NCBI GenBank assembly: GCA_016188985.1
Contig: JACPGM010000024.1
Location: 1-53,205, forward strand
Length of the DNA stretch: 53,205 nt
From: Lentisphaerota bacterium
GTDB taxonomy: Bacteria > Verrucomicrobiota > Kiritimatiellia > JAAZAB01
Direction: 5' to 3'
Made by a program: the position numbers and the translations under genes
The notes under the pieces: generated by a model
Seen by the model: only the letters and a program-made list of their open reading frames with translations
Told to the model about the DNA's origin: nothing
Database searches by the model: none
Part shown: positions 15,767 through 23,658 of the stretch, in pieces
How positions within the stretch are numbered: the first letter of the stretch is position 1
Layout of the letters: each line of letters starts with the position of its first letter

Positions 15767-17000
15767 GTTCAGTTATACCGCCCGCGCGCGCACGGGCGAA
15801 AAGGTTGAAGGCACGCTCGAAGCTCCCGACCGCCGCGCCGCGCTTCTGCAGATTGAGCGGCTGGGCCAGATCGCGGTCAAGGTTGAGGAAAAGTCGGTGG
15901 CGCCGCCCCCCAGCGCGGCCGGCGGCTGGCGGGCGCTGTTTTCCCGCCGCGCGCGGCGCCAACGGATGGGCGCCCGCGACCTGCTCAACTTTACCAGCGA
16001 GTTGAGCGACTTGCTGGCGTCCGGCATGAAGCTGGGCAACGCGCTCAACACGCTCTCGCGCCGGCGGACTTCCGACGCCACCGACTATGTCGTGCGCGAG
16101 CTGCGGGATGAAATTATCCGGGGGGCAAGTCTTTCGGAAGTGATGGGCCAGTTCAAAGACACTTTTCCGACTTTGTATGTCAGTCTGATTCGCGCCGGGG
16201 AAGCCAGCGGCAACCTTTCGGAGGTTATGGGGCGAATCATCAAACATTACGAGCGGATCCAGGAAGTCAAGGAGAAGGTCATCATGGCCCTGGTGTATCC
16301 GGTCATTGTAATGGTCGTGGGCATTGCCACGCTGATCTTTGCCATGACGTTTGTGATTCCGCGCTTCACCCTGATTTTCAAGGACCTGGGCAGCACCCTG
16401 CCGGTGCCAACGCGTCTCCTGATCGGCCTGAGCGCGGTCCTGATTCATTATGGCTGGCTGATCGTGATCGGTCTGGTCGTGGGCGTGATCCTGTTCCGCC
16501 GCTTTCTGCGCACGGAAGCCGGGCGGGTCTGGTGGGACGGGTTTCAACTGCGCGTGCCGCTGATTCGGGATATTATCACCGCCAGCGCGTTTGCCCAGTT
16601 TGCCCGTACGCTGGGCATGCTGATCGGCAATGGCGTGCCCGTGCTGGACGCCTTGCACATCGGCGAACATACCGTGGCGAACTCGGTTATTGCCGCCGAA
16701 ATTCATAATGCCCGCGACCGCGTGACCGATGGCACGACGATTTCCGGCCCGCTGGCCGCCGGCAAGGTGTTTCCGCCCATGCTGACCGACATGCTGGCCA
16801 TCGGCGAGGAGACCGGCGACATGAGCGGCGCCCTGGCCCACATTGCCCGGCGCTATGAGGCTGACCTGGACCGCGGCGTGAAAATCTTTACCACGGTGCT
16901 GGAGCCGATTCTGATCGTGCTGATGGCCGTCATCGTCGGGTTCGTGGCGATCAGTATTCTGCTGGCGGTCTTTGATTTAACCAGTGGCCTGCGGGCCTAA
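15759..17000 (+). CDS. gspF: Type II secretion inner-membrane platform protein GspF
   Basis: A 413-residue protein with an N-terminal cytoplasmic segment (AKFSYTARARTGEKVEGTLE, typical of GspF/PilC) and two T2SSF domains. Membrane segments are visible near residues 175-200 (ALVYPVIVMVVGIATLIFAM), 225-245 and 385-410 (ILIVLMAVIVGFVAISILLA). It binds GspE and forms the assembly platform. An 8-base overlap with gspE indicates coupling. The gap to gspG contains repeat elements. Confidence 0.95.
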   Translation: MAKFSYTARARTGEKVEGTLEAPDRRAALLQIERLGQIAVKVEEKSVAPPPSAAGGWRALFSRRARRQRMGARDLLNFTSELSDLLASGMKLGNALNTLSRRRTSDATDYVVRELRDEIIRGASLSEVMGQFKDTFPTLYVSLIRAGEASGNLSEVMGRIIKHYERIQEVKEKVIMALVYPVIVMVVGIATLIFAMTFVIPRFTLIFKDLGSTLPVPTRLLIGLSAVLIHYGWLIVIGLVVGVILFRRFLRTEAGRVWWDGFQLRVPLIRDIITASAFAQFARTLGMLIGNGVPVLDALHIGEHTVANSVIAAEIHNARDRVTDGTTISGPLAAGKVFPPMLTDMLAIGEETGDMSGALAHIARRYEADLDRGVKIFTTVLEPILIVLMAVIVGFVAISILLAVFDLTSGLRA

Positions 17001-17017
17001 GCACATGCTAAGGAATT

Positions 17018-17053
17018 TCCCGCCCGATGGCGGGCCTGCCTATGGCGTGACAA
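17018..17053. repeat. Double mini-hairpin TTTCCCGCC...GGC.TGAC
   Basis: Two abutting hairpins, CCCGCC-GAT-GGCGGG and GCCTAT-GGC followed by GTGACA. Closely related sequences occur near 50557-50592 and 34683-34722. It sits between gspF and the dumbbell element at 17057. Confidence 0.55.
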
Positions 17054-17056
17054 AAA

Positions 17057-17117
17057 GGTAGGGCCGCACAGCCTGTGCGGCCGAAAAGACGGCTGGACAA
17101 GGCTGTCCAGCCCTACC
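17057..17117. repeat. GGTAGGG/CCCTACC dumbbell element
   Basis: Outer stem GGTAGGG (17057-17063) with CCCTACC (17111-17117) encloses CCGCACA-GCC-TGTGCGG and GGCTGGACA/TGTCCAGCC. The arms differ from those at 18642, 23659, 41208 and 44914 but remain complementary. It interrupts the gsp cluster between gspF and gspG. Confidence 0.88.
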
Positions 17118-17213
17118 ACATGAATAGTTGCCGAAGGCCTAATTGAGTGGAGCGTAGAGCGTGTAGCGATGGAGGCCGAATTAAACAATGCTTTGCACGA
17201 AAGGAGCCGAATC

Positions 17214-17639
17214 ATGAAAGTCATTAACAAACACGAATTACATTCCGGCGCAGCATTTATTCCACGCCACGCGGGATTTACGCTGATCGAAGTTCTGCTG
17301 GTGGTGGTCATCATCGGCATTCTGGCGGCCGTTGTGGTGCCGCGTTTGTCGGGACGGGTGGGGCAGTCGCAGGCCTCCGCCGCCAAAACCAGTATTGCCA
17401 GCATCAGTCTGGCCCTGGACCTGTATGAAACCGATAACGGCAGTTATCCGGGGAGCTTGCAGTCCCTGCTTACCAAGGGCGGCGAGGATAACTGGCGCGG
17501 GCCTTACCTGAAAAAGGCGGAGATTCCGCTCGACCCCTGGGGCCGGGCGTTTGTCTATGCACCCAGGGAAAATGGCTATGAGCTCAGGTCCGGCGGCCCC
17601 AACGGCTCGACCGGCGACGGCGATGACATCACCAACTAA
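17214..17639 (+). CDS. gspG: Major pseudopilin GspG
   Basis: 141 residues. The class III leader ends at G21 before FTLIEVLLVVVIIGILAAVV, with the Glu at +5 needed for methylation and assembly. The C-terminal T2SSG domain has the expected WGRAFVYA and GGPNGSTGDGDDITN (calcium-site type) features. AAGGAG lies 7 bases before ATG 17214, deciding this start over an upstream one. It is processed by a prepilin peptidase not present in this window. It forms the body of the pseudopilus. Confidence 0.96.
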   Translation: MKVINKHELHSGAAFIPRHAGFTLIEVLLVVVIIGILAAVVVPRLSGRVGQSQASAAKTSIASISLALDLYETDNGSYPGSLQSLLTKGGEDNWRGPYLKKAEIPLDPWGRAFVYAPRENGYELRSGGPNGSTGDGDDITN

Positions 17640-17690
17640 CATGGGCTTTGCCCGTAACCGAAAATACGTGTTGTCCGCCTGTGGTGAAAA

Positions 17691-17797
17691 TGTAGGAGCC
17701 TCGCCCCGTCGAGGCGATCTTATCGCGCCAGCGGCTCGTGCTTCGTAGCGAAGGCAGCCTTCGCTGACTTCGCAGAGTAGTAGGTGGCGCTCCTACA
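17691..17797. repeat. TGTAGGAGC/GCTCCTACA element with a nested insertion
   Basis: The outer stem is TGTAGGAGC (17691-17699) with GCTCCTACA (17789-17797), and inner hairpin 1 is CCTCG-N6-CGAGG. The second hairpin, GCGCCA/TGGCGC, is split at its apex by an insert of roughly 50 bp containing GTGCTTCG, an AGCGAAGGC/GCCTTCGCT stem and CTTCGCAG. It lies between gspG and gspH. Confidence 0.82.
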
Positions 17798-17842
17798 ATT
17801 TTCTTGTTATTTATGACGGTATCGGGTGTTCAGGTTACCAAA

Positions 17843-18388
17843 ATGTGCCCTAAACTTTCCCGCGCGCTTGCCCCGTGCTTGCCTCGGCGTAGCCTTCGGC
17901 GGAGCCTGGGTAGTCCGGCGCGGCCGGACGAAGCGGGGTTCACCCTGATCGAAGTGTTGCTGGTCGTCCTGCTCATGGCCATCGCCGTGGCGATTGCCTG
18001 GCCGTCCTTCGTGCGTTCCTTTCAGGGCCAGCGCTTGAGCACGGCGGCGCGAACGCTCGTCACGGTTACACGCTATGCCCGCAGCATGGCCGTGCTTAAG
18101 CAGAGCGACCTGGTTTTGACTTTCAACCTGGCCAACGGCCAGATTGACCTGGTCTCTTCCAATACGAGCCTGCCGAGTTTTTCGCGGGTGGTTTCCGGCG
18201 TCCGCCTGCAGGAAGTTGCCATCGAGGGCGCCGAGCCGCTGACGGAGGGCGTGGGTCGCGTGCAGTTTCTGCGCAACGGCGTCTGCAACCCGTTTGTAGT
18301 TACGCTCGCAGATCGCAGCGGCAACCAGGTGCGCCTGAGCGTTGACGCCCTGGGCAGTGTAAAGTCGAAAGTGTTTGGGACGCAATAA
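17843..18388 (+). CDS. gspH: Minor pseudopilin GspH
   Basis: 181 residues from ATG 17843 (ATG 17813 is also possible; neither has a clear ribosome binding site). The cleavage site is G32 before FTLIEVLLVVLLMAIAVAIA. The rest is a small beta-rich GspH domain. The 32-residue leader is Arg/Leu/Pro-rich, and about 17880-17914 encodes a hairpin-containing repeat (CCTCGGCGTAGCC, TTCGGCGGAG), so part of the leader is repeat-derived. It primes the pseudopilus tip with GspI, J and K. Confidence 0.88.
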   Translation: MCPKLSRALAPCLPRRSLRRSLGSPARPDEAGFTLIEVLLVVLLMAIAVAIAWPSFVRSFQGQRLSTAARTLVTVTRYARSMAVLKQSDLVLTFNLANGQIDLVSSNTSLPSFSRVVSGVRLQEVAIEGAEPLTEGVGRVQFLRNGVCNPFVVTLADRSGNQVRLSVDALGSVKSKVFGTQ

Positions 18389-18454
18389 CCGCTCAGGAGC
18401 CGAAATTCAGAATTCGGTCTTCTATACATGACGACACAAATGTTGCGGCACTCT

Positions 18455-18529
18455 GTCATTCCGAGCGAAGTCGAGGAATCTAAAGCCGTGCCACAGGAAC
18501 TAGAGATCCCTCGACAGGCTCGGGATGAC
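18455..18529. repeat. Imperfect inverted repeat GTCATTCCGAGC ... GCTCGGGATGAC
   Basis: Twelve-base outer arms with one mismatch enclose GTCGAGGAATC and GATCCCTCGAC arms. The left half recurs inside the gspK leader (20249-20292). It lies in the 18389-18725 gap, which also holds the dumbbell at 18642 and no gene. Confidence 0.7.
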
Positions 18530-18641
18530 CCACTCTCCGACATGCTGCATTATTTATGACGCTGTGTATAAAATACTCAATCAGGCATATCTGATGTTCA
18601 AATCTAAAATTGAAAGTTTAGCCAAAAATATTTGAAATTTT

Positions 18642-18695
18642 GGTAGGGCGCTCTCGCCGAGAGCGCCGCGGACGGCTCGGCGAGCCGTCCCTACC
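18642..18695. repeat. GGTAGGG/CCCTACC dumbbell element, uninterrupted 54-bp copy
   Basis: Read in order: GGTAGGG, CGCTCTCG-C-CGAGAGCG, CCGCGG, ACGGCTCG-G-CGAGCCGT, CCCTACC. Every arm is perfectly complementary. It is a reference copy for the interrupted ones at 23659-23782 and 44914-45054. Confidence 0.92.
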
Positions 18696-18725
18696 ACGGA
18701 ACAACCGGATCACACAACAGGAAAA

Positions 18726-19145
18726 ATGTTCAACACGAATTCAACACATTTTCAGAAAGAAGAACCGAAAATCCCGGTTTCCCGGGGTTTTACGCTGATG
18801 GAAGCCGTGATCGCCCTGGCGATCCTGAGTATCGGCATTTTTGTGATCATCGAGACCACCGCGCGCTGCCTGGCGGTGATCCGCTCCTCGCGCAATTATC
18901 AGACCGCGCGCGCAGTGCTTGACCAGGGCGAGGCCGAATTCCCGCTGCAGAGCACCAATGCGGTGGAGGATAATCAAGTCTCGGAAACGGAATATGAGAG
19001 CGGCTACAGCTTCGCGCGGGAGTTGCAGGAAGTTAACGGCGAAAAGAAACTTTACGTGGTCAAGACCCGCGTAACCTGGTCGGAATCCGGCCAGGGCGCG
19101 GTGGAAGAAGTGGTCAGCTATCTCTATTTTCCGAATGAGGAATAA
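18726..19145 (+). CDS. gspI: Minor pseudopilin GspI
   Basis: 139 residues with cleavage at G21 before FTLMEAVIALAILSIGIFVI and Glu at +5. The remainder is a short soluble domain (LYVVKTRVTWSESG, then VVSYLYFP), as in GspI, which nucleates the tip complex with GspJ and GspK. The leader has a normal length and shows no repeat, unlike its neighbours. It is followed by a heptanucleotide array leading into gspJ. Confidence 0.9.
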   Translation: MFNTNSTHFQKEEPKIPVSRGFTLMEAVIALAILSIGIFVIIETTARCLAVIRSSRNYQTARAVLDQGEAEFPLQSTNAVEDNQVSETEYESGYSFARELQEVNGEKKLYVVKTRVTWSESGQGAVEEVVSYLYFPNEE

Positions 19146-19167
19146 GCACGGCAGTGCGCAGTTAAAC

Positions 19168-19216
19168 AGTTCACAGTTCACAGTTCAGAGTTCACGGTTC
19201 ACGGTTCAAGGTTATT
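19168..19216 (+). repeat. Heptanucleotide array AGTTCAC/GGTTCAC, 7 units
   Basis: Units in order: AGTTCAC, AGTTCAC, AGTTCAG, AGTTCAC, GGTTCAC, GGTTCAA, GGTTATT; the gspJ ATG follows after one base. The AAGG formed where units 6 and 7 join lies in Shine-Dalgarno position. The reverse-complement family (TGTGAAC) occurs at 35925-36038. Confidence 0.93.
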
Positions 19217-19217
19217 C

Positions 19218-20162
19218 ATGATTTCCCAACGAAGAACGACTATAGCCAGAGACCAGAAGTCAGAGGTCAGAGGTCAGAGGTCAGAAGTCCGTTGCTTGCC
19301 CTCCGTAGCGCTCGGGCGAAGGAGGGTTCGTCGTCTGTCTTCTGTCGTCCCTGCTTCGCCCTTCGGGCTTCGCAGGGCAGGCTGTTGTCTGTCTTCGGGC
19401 GCCTTTATCCCGCGCCGCGCGGGATTCACGCTCATTGAGCTGCTCGTGGCGGTGGCGCTGATGGCGATGGCCATGGCCATGACCTTCACGACTTTCTACA
19501 GTGTGATCAAGGCCTGGCAGCGGGGCAGCGCCATGGCCGCCGACCTCGATCACGGCGAATTTGTGATGCAGCAGATTGCCTACGGCCTGCGCTCGGCTTT
19601 CTTTCCACCCGCCTCTGCCGCCACGACGGCCACCAATGTTGCCGCGACCAACGCCGTGGCCACTAATGCCGCGGCGGCCACGCCGACGGCCGGCAGCGGC
19701 TACGGGTTTGTGCTGGAAGACCATGGCGAAGGCGTTGGCGCCGAGGATTTGATCAGTTGGGTTAAAACGGGCGCCACCCTGCTGGGCTTGAACGATCCCC
19801 TCGTCAAGGGCCTGCATCGCGTGCAACTCTCGATGGAGGACGATGGCGAAGGCGGCCGGGCCATCGCCGCGCGGGCTTGGCGCCCCTACGCCAATCTGCT
19901 GGATTTTGATCCGGCTGATATTCCGCCGCGTTTTATTTCCAGTAAAGTGGTGGGCTTGAACTGCCGCGTCGCCAAGGAAATGAAGGATGGCCAGTGGGAC
20001 TGGCTGGATGTCTGGGAAGATGAGGCTACCAACTGTCTGCCGCTGGTAGTGGAAATAACTCTGTATCTTGAGCCGCTGGAGCCCGACGAGCCGCCCGTGG
20101 AAGTCCGGCGCACCACGGATATTCCCGTTGCGCCTTTGTCGTGGAGTAAAGCTAAACCGTGA
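19218..20162 (+). CDS. gspJ: Minor pseudopilin GspJ with a 69-residue repeat-derived leader
   Basis: 314 residues. Prepilin cleavage is expected at G69 before FTLIELLVAVALMAMAMAMT, so the leader is several times the usual length. Leader codons run through a heptad array (19248-19289, giving the repeated RSEVR), hairpin inserts near 19291-19324 and 19351-19383, and further GTCTTCT-type heptads. The frame stays open throughout. An Ala/Thr-rich insertion (AATNAVATNAAAATP) follows near residue 137. The fold after that is GspJ-like. It overlaps gspK at GTGATG. Whether such a leader is tolerated, or a non-ATG start nearer the hydrophobic segment is used, is unknown. Confidence 0.87.
   Translation: MISQRRTTIARDQKSEVRGQRSEVRCLPSVALGRRRVRRLSSVVPASPFGLRRAGCCLSSGAFIPRRAGFTLIELLVAVALMAMAMAMTFTTFYSVIKAWQRGSAMAADLDHGEFVMQQIAYGLRSAFFPPASAATTATNVAATNAVATNAAAATPTAGSGYGFVLEDHGEGVGAEDLISWVKTGATLLGLNDPLVKGLHRVQLSMEDDGEGGRAIAARAWRPYANLLDFDPADIPPRFISSKVVGLNCRVAKEMKDGQWDWLDVWEDEATNCLPLVVEITLYLEPLEPDEPPVEVRRTTDIPVAPLSWSKAKP
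19248..19289 (+). repeat. Heptanucleotide array AGAGGTC, 6 units, inside the gspJ leader
   Basis: Units: AGAGACC, AGAAGTC, AGAGGTC x3, AGAAGTC. Three heptads equal seven codons, so the translation repeats with a 7-residue period in any frame. The array is followed by hairpin inserts and GTCTTCT/GTCGTCT heptads. Confidence 0.92.
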
Positions 20163-21421
20163 TGCCTTATAGCAACTCAAGCCCAGATGTCTCGACTTCG
20201 CTCGACATGACACGCACCTGTGATGAGCGCAGTCGAACCAGAAACGGTCATTCCGAGTCCCAACTCCCCAGGAGGTCGGGACGAGGAATCTTACTCGCCC
20301 TGCGTAGCCCTTGGGGCGAAGCGGGGTCCGGTGTCTGGCGTCCGGCGTCCGGTGTCCGGCGTCCGGTGTCCGGTCCGCAAGCTGGCGCGGCCCTGGTGGT
20401 GGTTTTGTGGGTCGTGGGACTCTTATCTCTTTTTGTCATGGCGTTTGCCTTCGATATGCACATTGAGACCCGGATTACCTCCAGTTGGCGCAAGAAACTT
20501 AAGGCCCAGTATCTGGCCAAGGCCGGTATCGAGCTGGCCCGGATGATTCTCATGGAAACCGCCGACCCGGATGTCAATAACCCGGACACCTCCATTTACC
20601 TGGGTAAAGGTTCGGACGAGGCGGTGCGCGGCGCGGCCATCTCGCTCGCCCGGGGTGGCGTGGCCGAAATGACGCGCGAGTTGGGCGCCGGCACGCTCTC
20701 CCTGAGCGTCCGCCCCGAAAATGCGCGGATCAACTTGAACAGCATGATTTTCGTCAACGACCGCGAGCGGACCTATACTACCTGGCAGCCGCTCTTCGAA
20801 GCCGCCGGGGTTCCCTGGGAACAGTGCGATGCCCTGATTGACTGCCTGCTCGACTGGGTGGACATGGACGAGCTTACCCATCTCAACGGGGTGGAGTCTT
20901 CTTATTACGAGAGCCTGGATCCGCCCTATAAATCTAAAAACGCCGCGCTGGACACCGTGGACGAGCTCGCGCTTATCAAGGGATTCGACGAGAAACTGCC
21001 GGAGTCGGAAGTCAGCATTTACCAGGCCGTCTCCGGGTTCCTGACGACCTATGCCACTGACGAAAAAATCAACATCAATGCCGTTGATCGCAACACCATC
21101 ATGGGTTTTCTGGGAATTGATGGCGCCTTGGCTGATGAGATTATTGCCGAACGCCAGGGGCCGGATCTCAAGGATGGCACCGATGACGATCTGCCTTTCA
21201 AGAGCCTCGCTGATTTCCTGGCGCGGGTCCCGGCTTTTCCGCAGAGTCTGTCTGACCGCGTCTCGTTCACCGCCATGGGCCGTTTCTCGATCCTGGCCCG
21301 CGGCCGGGTCGGCGACCTCGAACATGCCGCGGCCTGTGTGGTGTCGCTCTCGGGCAAGAACCTGACCGTTTTACATTTTATTGAAGGCGACGCCCTGCGC
21401 GAAGACCTGATCAGCCATTGA
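20162..21421 (+). CDS. gspK: Minor pseudopilin GspK with a 75-residue repeat-derived leader
   Basis: 419 residues from ATG 20162 (GTG 20159 overlaps the gspJ stop). Cleavage is expected at G75 before AALVVVLWVVGLLSLFVMAF, the GspK type that lacks the +5 Glu. GspK helical-domain features follow (LLDWVDMDELTHLNGVESSY, later KININAVDRNTIMGFLGI). The leader comprises an ATGTC/GACAT hairpin near 20188-20212, a GTCATTCCGAG element interrupted by a TCCC/GGGA insert (20249-20292), a GTAGCCC-type hairpin and a heptad array (20330-20371). GspK caps the pseudopilus tip. Confidence 0.89.
   Translation: MPYSNSSPDVSTSLDMTRTCDERSRTRNGHSESQLPRRSGRGILLALRSPWGEAGSGVWRPASGVRRPVSGPQAGAALVVVLWVVGLLSLFVMAFAFDMHIETRITSSWRKKLKAQYLAKAGIELARMILMETADPDVNNPDTSIYLGKGSDEAVRGAAISLARGGVAEMTRELGAGTLSLSVRPENARINLNSMIFVNDRERTYTTWQPLFEAAGVPWEQCDALIDCLLDWVDMDELTHLNGVESSYYESLDPPYKSKNAALDTVDELALIKGFDEKLPESEVSIYQAVSGFLTTYATDEKININAVDRNTIMGFLGIDGALADEIIAERQGPDLKDGTDDDLPFKSLADFLARVPAFPQSLSDRVSFTAMGRFSILARGRVGDLEHAAACVVSLSGKNLTVLHFIEGDALREDLISH
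20330..20371 (+). repeat. Heptanucleotide array GGTGTCC/GGCGTCC, 6 units, inside the gspK leader
   Basis: Units: GGTGTCT, GGCGTCC, GGCGTCC, GGTGTCC, GGCGTCC, GGTGTCC. Only positions 3 and 7 vary. It encodes the Val/Arg/Pro/Ser-rich stretch GVWRPASGVRRPVSG just before the prepilin cleavage site. Confidence 0.93.
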
Positions 21422-21587
21422 CAACATTGCTCGGCGCGCATGCGCGCCCAGCGGCAATGGTAAATGGTTGCTGATTAGCTGAGTAGAGGCTATGGTTAAC
21501 AGGAAATGGTGAATCGAGTACTGAACTGTTGCCGGTGTTCTTCATCAACCATCAACTATTGATCAGCGACCATTCCAAGCGACTGCC

Positions 21588-22991
21588 ATGGCCCGTAATT
21601 ACATAACCGGCGTGCGTTTAGGCGATACCTTTCTGGAATTGACCACCCTAAGTTCCAGCAAGAAGGGAATGGCAGTGCTGGCTTCCCGGCAGGTGAAGCT
21701 CCTGGGCGAGACCACCGCGCTTGCGGACTTCGAGAAGCGCGCCGCGGCGATCCGCCAGCAATGCCCCGAGCTGGCCGGGCAAGTAGTCATTGGCTTGGCG
21801 CCCAACCGGATGCTCATGCGGGTTGTGGAACTTCCCACCACTGATCCGGCCGAAATGGCCGCGATGATCCAGTTGCAAGTGGATCAGTTTTCGCCGTTTC
21901 CGGAGGAACGCATGGCGGTTTCCTACGAGGTCCTGCGCGCGACGGAAACGTCCTGCCGGGCGCTGATCACGGCCGTGCCCAGGGAGCAGGTTGATTCATT
22001 GGGTGAATTATTCCGCCGGCTGGGACTTCCGATCCGGCGCATTGATGCTGAGATTATGGGCTGGTGGCGGCTGCTGGCGGATTACAGCGCTTTTGCCGCG
22101 CAAGGCAGGCAGTTGCTGCTCTTGCTGGAACCTTCTGGCGGAGCATGGCTGGCGATTCAGGACGGCCAGCCGCAGGCCATCAAAGCAGTCAGTCCCCGAG
22201 GAGACCTGTCCCCGGAAGAATACGCCGCGGAACTTGCCGGCGACCTGGGGGCTTTGATCGTGGCACTGGACCTGGAGCATGGCGCGATGCCGCTCAAGGG
22301 CTTGGATTGCTGGAGCCGCGACATGGAGATGAACTTGATCGTGCCGCGCCTGCAGCGGGAATTGGGCAATGTCGCCGTGCGCGTGCAGTCGCTGGAAAGT
22401 CTCCCGCCTTTAAGCGAGGGGCTGGCGCGGCGCGCGCTTGCGCCGGGATTCGTCCAGGGCCGGCCCGGCGCACTGGATCTGGTGCCGCCGGCTTGGCGCC
22501 TTGAGGTCGCCGGCCGACTTTTTCGGCGGCGTCTGGTCATCGCCGCGGGCGCGGCCCTTGGTCTCTGGGTGGCGGCCGTCGGCGGATTTTTAATCGGGTT
22601 TCAGTGGAACCGCTTGCAGCTTAAGCGCCTGGAGACGCGCCTGGCCGAGCTGCAGCCCGCCGCGGACGAAGTGCGGCGTTTGCAGCGGCAGGTTCATTCC
22701 TTTGAGACCTATCTTGACCGCCAGTATTCAGCGCTGGAATGTCTGCGGGAAATCAGCACGCTCTTGCCCACCAACGTGGATCTTACCGCTTTCCAGTTCA
22801 AGAAGGGCAAGACCATTTCGCTGCGGGGCGAGGCTCTGGCGGTGGAGCCGATTTATGATTTCAAAAAGGTCCTGGATCAATCAGCGCTGTTCAAAAGCAT
22901 AGAGATGGGCAGCACCCAGCCCAGTAAGCGCAAGGAGGTTACGGCCCAGACCTTTCAGATGAATGTGCGGCTCAAGGGGAACCAACCATGA
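21588..22991 (+). CDS. gspL: GspL-type assembly protein with PilM-like and PilN-like parts
   Basis: 467 residues. The N-terminal ~300 residues have the actin-like PilM/GspL cytoplasmic fold (GQVVIGLAPNRMLMRVVELP and later LLLLLEPSGGAWLAI). One membrane helix lies near residues 323-342 (LVIAAGAALGLWVAAVGGFL), followed by a coiled coil (LKRLETRLAELQPAADEVRR) and a PilN-like periplasmic domain (LPTNVDLTAFQFKKGKTISL). It links the ATPase to the platform. The stop overlaps the next ATG by 4 bases. The 166-bp gap upstream holds degenerate ATGGTTAA/TCAACCAT-type repeats. Confidence 0.85.
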   Translation: MARNYITGVRLGDTFLELTTLSSSKKGMAVLASRQVKLLGETTALADFEKRAAAIRQQCPELAGQVVIGLAPNRMLMRVVELPTTDPAEMAAMIQLQVDQFSPFPEERMAVSYEVLRATETSCRALITAVPREQVDSLGELFRRLGLPIRRIDAEIMGWWRLLADYSAFAAQGRQLLLLLEPSGGAWLAIQDGQPQAIKAVSPRGDLSPEEYAAELAGDLGALIVALDLEHGAMPLKGLDCWSRDMEMNLIVPRLQRELGNVAVRVQSLESLPPLSEGLARRALAPGFVQGRPGALDLVPPAWRLEVAGRLFRRRLVIAAGAALGLWVAAVGGFLIGFQWNRLQLKRLETRLAELQPAADEVRRLQRQVHSFETYLDRQYSALECLREISTLLPTNVDLTAFQFKKGKTISLRGEALAVEPIYDFKKVLDQSALFKSIEMGSTQPSKRKEVTAQTFQMNVRLKGNQP

Positions 22992-23593
22992 AACTATCTT
23001 CCCGGGAGGCGGCCCTGGCGGCCGGCACCGGTTTTATCCTGCTCTTTGGTCTGACCTACGTGGTGGGCGCGCCGCGGATTAAAGTGTGGCAGGAACGGAT
23101 CGCCACCGGCCAAACCCAGGCGCAGCGGATTGAACTTTCGGAGGCGCTTACCCGGAATCGCGTGCACTGGGACCAAAGACTCGCCGAGGTGCGCGGGCGG
23201 CTCTCGCGCTATCCGGCCGCCACCGATGTCACCGCCGATTACCTGAAAATTCTGGAGCGGGTGGCCAAGGAAAACAATATTACTCTGATTCAGCGCAAGC
23301 CGCAGAAGGAAAAGCGCCAGGGCGATTGCTATGAAATGCCGATTGAATGCACCTGGGAGGGCGAGCTGAACGGTCTGGTGCGCTTTCTTTTTGCCCTGGA
23401 TCAGGAGTCGGTGACCATGGATGTTGAGGAGCTTAGCGTCTCGCTTGTTTCGGGCGGCAAGGGGCGGCTCAAAGGGAACTTTACGCTGATGGGCATTTAC
23501 ACCCGCGAGGGCGATAAAGCCCCCGCGCTCTCGACCAATGCGCCGGCCAAGAGCGCCGCCGGGTCGGAGCTTGCCATCACGCCGGCGATGTGA
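22988..23593 (+). CDS. gspM: GspM/PilO-like inner-membrane protein
   Basis: 201 residues with one N-terminal membrane helix (residues 9-29, LAAGTGFILLFGLTYVVGAP), a coiled-coil stretch and a ferredoxin-like periplasmic domain (DYLKILERVAKENNITLIQR, later LNGLVRFLFALDQESVTMDV), as in PilO/GspM. The ATG overlaps the gspL stop (ATGA). It would stabilise GspL beneath the secretin. The Ala/Ser-rich tail is low complexity. Confidence 0.82.
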   Translation: MKLSSREAALAAGTGFILLFGLTYVVGAPRIKVWQERIATGQTQAQRIELSEALTRNRVHWDQRLAEVRGRLSRYPAATDVTADYLKILERVAKENNITLIQRKPQKEKRQGDCYEMPIECTWEGELNGLVRFLFALDQESVTMDVEELSVSLVSGGKGRLKGNFTLMGIYTREGDKAPALSTNAPAKSAAGSELAITPAM

Positions 23594-23658
23594 AATACTG
23601 TTCTTGGCTGGGTTTGGCAAGCCCTTTGATAGATGTCTCAGTCTTGTGGGTGGCCACA

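Noticed and set aside
15642-16841. A 399-codon open frame opposite gspF
   Set aside because: gspF is intact and overlaps gspE as expected; the antisense frame is His/Gln/Ala-rich without motifs.
19168-19289. A CRISPR array
   Set aside because: Units are 7 bp and directly tandem without spacers; no cas genes are nearby.
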